From Niallia circulans (lineage in GTDB: Bacteria > Bacillota > Bacilli > Bacillales > Cytobacillaceae), in NCBI RefSeq assembly GCF_007273535.1, contig NZ_RIBP01000004.1, positions 3,324,001 to 3,388,000 on the forward strand: a stretch of 64,000 nucleotides of DNA, read 5' to 3'. The position numbers and the translations under genes were made by a program. Of the stretch, positions 62,091 to 64,000 are shown one piece after another. The notes under the pieces are model-generated. The model was not told the DNA's origin, ran no database searches, and worked only from the letters and a program-made list of their open reading frames with translations. Positions within the stretch are counted from its first letter, which is position 1. Each line of letters starts with the position of its first letter.

Positions 62091-62569
62091 CGTACCAGCA
62101 CCTCATTTTCTTTTTCCACTATATATGTTTGATACCACTTATGAATCAATAGCCCGAAAATATGCAGTGCAATATAATAAAGCAAATCATAAAGTATGGA
62201 CCAGTCTTTAACTGTTGTAACCTTTAACATATGACTAATACTAGTCAAGCCTAATATAACCAATGTTGAAACGATAATGTGCATGAACTTTTTAAGAAGT
62301 GAAGCATCTGATTTCCCAAAATTCAATGAAATTAAAACAAATAGCGGGATAATAATGCTCCTTTTAATTAAATAAGCGACAAAATCCCACGTATCATGGG
62401 AATAGGTAATGAAACCAAGCTCTTCATAAATAAGCCATGTCCAATTAAGATTCACAATTAATACACATAAAAACAGCACGGTATTTTCTACGACACTAAA
62501 CTTCTTTTTTTGTACAAAAAAACAAATGATGGAAAACCAGCCTATAAAAAAGTAAATTGCAAACGCCAT
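62087..62569 (-). CDS. CBO0543-type membrane protein, partner
   Basis: The 160-residue protein has about five helices (FAIYFFIGWFSIICFFVQKK, then TVLFLCVLIVNLNWTWLIYE) and is the first gene of a membrane pair that overlaps by 4 bases. I chose ATG at 62569, after GGAGG. Function unknown. Confidence 0.7.
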   Translation of the reverse strand: MAFAIYFFIGWFSIICFFVQKKKFSVVENTVLFLCVLIVNLNWTWLIYEELGFITYSHDTWDFVAYLIKRSIIIPLFVLISLNFGKSDASLLKKFMHIIVSTLVILGLTSISHMLKVTTVKDWSILYDLLYYIALHIFGLLIHKWYQTYIVEKENEVLVR

Positions 62570-62743
62570 TTTAACCTCCAATGACTTTTTTTCTAGTATT
62601 TCCTTTAAAAGTACACATTATGATACAGATTTTACCGTTCGGCTCGTCTTTTTTTTAAGGACTACACGAATGCCTTACCGTTTTTTCAAATACTTCATTT
62701 AATAATAAAGAGTAAATTTAGATTGAAGAAGAGAGGTGTAAAA

Positions 62744-63496
62744 ATGAGGGAGCAGGAACTGCACATTTTTCTTCACATCCCAAAAACAGGCGGATCTACC
62801 TTAAACTCCATTTTCACAAGACAATTTTCAGCACAGGAATTGTATGACCATGAGTTTTTTCAAAATAAAATTGTCCCTATTGCTGACCTAACTTCCGAAG
62901 ATAGGATGCAAATTAATGCGATTGCAGGGCATCTTCTGTATGGAGCTCATGAACAATTTACAAAACCGTACCATTATTTCACGATGCTGCGCCATCCAGT
63001 CGACAGAGTTCTTTCGTTATATTCTTACTTAAGAAACTATCCAGGCTATGAAAGACTGCAGAACATGACATTAGAGGAATATGTTCGGACTGAACCAGAG
63101 GCCAAAAATGGTCAAACTCTCCTTTTGTGCGGCTACCCATTGCAATATAATGTCAGCCTTGCGAAAAAACGGCTGGAATCATTCGATGTAGTTGGCATTA
63201 CAGAAAGATTCGATGAATCCTTGTATTTGCTCAAATCGGCCTTTGGTTGGACAGACATCCATTATGAGAAGGTAAACATCACAAAAACAAGGTTAAAGCG
63301 TACGGATGTACCATTAGAAACAATTAAGCTGATTGAGGAGCATAACAAGCTCGATATAGAGCTGTATCATTTCGCTAAAGAGCTGCTTCAAAAAAGGCTA
63401 AAAAACTTGTCCAAACGGGAAAAAAAGGCCATGAAAAGCTTCGTACAAAAACAAAAAAGCATGAACAAGCAAAGTAAAAAAGCAAAGCCTAATTAA
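62744..63496 (+). CDS. Sulfotransferase family 2 protein
   Basis: The 250-residue protein begins with the PAPS-binding P-loop-like motif FLHIPKTGGSTLNSIF and has YFTMLRHPVDRVLSLYSYLR as the 3'-phosphate-binding segment, typical of sulfotransferase family 2 (carbohydrate sulfotransferases). The C-terminus is very lysine-rich (RLKNLSKREKKAMKSF). ATG at 62744 follows GAGAGGTG. Such enzymes sulfate surface sugars; the acceptor here is unknown. Confidence 0.87.
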   Translation: MREQELHIFLHIPKTGGSTLNSIFTRQFSAQELYDHEFFQNKIVPIADLTSEDRMQINAIAGHLLYGAHEQFTKPYHYFTMLRHPVDRVLSLYSYLRNYPGYERLQNMTLEEYVRTEPEAKNGQTLLLCGYPLQYNVSLAKKRLESFDVVGITERFDESLYLLKSAFGWTDIHYEKVNITKTRLKRTDVPLETIKLIEEHNKLDIELYHFAKELLQKRLKNLSKREKKAMKSFVQKQKSMNKQSKKAKPN

Positions 63497-63513
63497 TCTA
63501 GCTTTGCTTTTTT
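63477..63513 (+). terminator. Sulfotransferase terminator
   Basis: Arms AAAAAGCAAAGC and GCTTTGCTTTTT pair perfectly over 12 bases, with a 12-base loop and T residues. Confidence 0.8.
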
Positions 63514-63550
63514 ACTTTCCCGATTTAATCACTATGTTCAGCATAATATG

Positions 63551-64000
63551 TTATTTACTAACAGAGATCCCTTTCATACCAGTTTTCACTAATATAATTA
63601 TGTATAACAGGATTGGGAGCATAAACTGCAGCGGCATACTTAATAAATAATGAATTACCCGCAGTCCTTCATATACATGGTCAGCAAAATATCTACTGAT
63701 AAAAATCGAATAAACAGAGATAATGAACACCATTGGCATAACAAAATAGCGATACGGAAGCTTAAAGATATATTCAAGCCCTTTTAATCCCCCATAAATA
63801 AAAACCGAGCTTTTTACAAGAACACCGAGCATAATCATAAACACAGAAATAACATCTATCCTTTCGATAAATTCGCCAATTGAGACAAGTCTTGTCGCAG
63901 ATAGAAGCGGAAAGTTGGCACGAAGAGCAATATTGCTTCCTAAAGAAGTCGTAATCAAAAAGCTTGTTAATGTTAAAAAAAGCCCGGAAGAAACTACAGA
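63551..64000 (-). CDS. Spore germination permease GerAB-type (5' end outside the window)
   Basis: The visible C-terminal 149 residues hold about four membrane helices (ERIDVISVFMIMLGVLVKSS, then FVMPMVFIISVYSIFISRYF) of the GerAB/GerKB subunit, the integral membrane part of nutrient germinant receptors. The frame is still open at 64000 (SVVSSGLFLTLTSFL), so the gene continues to the right. It supports the endospore-forming nature of the host. Confidence 0.8.
   Translation of the reverse strand, partial: SVVSSGLFLTLTSFLITTSLGSNIALRANFPLLSATRLVSIGEFIERIDVISVFMIMLGVLVKSSVFIYGGLKGLEYIFKLPYRYFVMPMVFIISVYSIFISRYFADHVYEGLRVIHYLLSMPLQFMLPILLYIIILVKTGMKGISVSK

Noticed and set aside
1..64000. CRISPR arrays, insertion sequences, tRNA and rRNA genes
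   Set aside because: I looked for regular spaced repeats, transposase motifs, tRNA cloverleaf and rRNA signatures and found none.

Overview
The window reads as a low-GC endospore-forming Bacillaceae chromosome. It carries the spore coat gene cotE, a GerAB-type germinant receptor gene, an RsfA-like prespore regulator, the mutS-mutL pair and Bacillus-type small genes (ykuS, yisL, yezD, fbpA). I cannot name the species; the proteins resemble Bacillus subtilis at family level without being that species. I see no rRNA, tRNA, CRISPR array or insertion sequence.

Positions 1 to about 18,740 are the right part of a lambda-like (Siphoviridae-type) prophage whose other end lies left of the window. Late genes run leftwards: small and large terminase, a gpW-like joining protein, portal and a ClpP-like prohead protease that is cut by the window edge. 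To their right, 4.8-9.5 kb is a sparse cargo region. It holds a DUF1796 protein, a GAF-GGDEF diguanylate cyclase, two small proteins and many hairpins. Next come a sigma-like late regulator with a short tyrosine recombinase, then a compact leftward early operon (small ORFs, DnaD-like replication protein, DUF771, XRE proteins). The lysis-lysogeny switch is at 14.9-15.3 kb, with an array of CAAC...GTTG operators. Rightwards from it lie the CI-like repressor, an ImmA-like protein, a coiled-coil TIR protein (probable phage defence) and the integrase, whose promoter contains a perfect GAAC-N4-GTTC LexA box. The integrase ends about 50 bp from the 3' end of mutL, so the attachment site lies at or next to that end.

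Positions 18.7-24 kb hold mutL, mutS and cotE on the minus strand. The rest is chromosomal housekeeping and accessory content: several GNAT acetyltransferases, a truncated haemoglobin, two DUF3231 proteins, MFS/EamA/BrnQ transporters, an M15 carboxypeptidase, arylamine N-acetyltransferase, RtcB, a VmlR-type ABC-F resistance protein, a CorA channel, a TetR-SMR-SMR efflux operon, a sulfonate uptake locus (ssuA apart from yezD-ssuB-ssuC-monooxygenase), threonine synthase, a sulfotransferase and a GerAB protein.

Two leader regions stand out. Upstream of the CorA gene is a 40-codon ORF containing Glu-Pro-Glu-Pro-Glu near its start. It is followed by complementary segments that could switch the corA ribosome-binding site on or off; this looks like a Gram-positive analogue of the Mg2+-sensing mgtL/corL leaders. 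Upstream of vmlR is a 20-codon leader ORF with a 1:2 / 2:3 / 3:4 pairing set ending in a terminator, a textbook ribosome-mediated attenuator. Four chromosomal genes (a GNAT, a small lipoprotein, an unknown protein and threonine synthase) are broken by single missing bases, mostly in T runs. Either the assembly has homopolymer errors or these genes have decayed.
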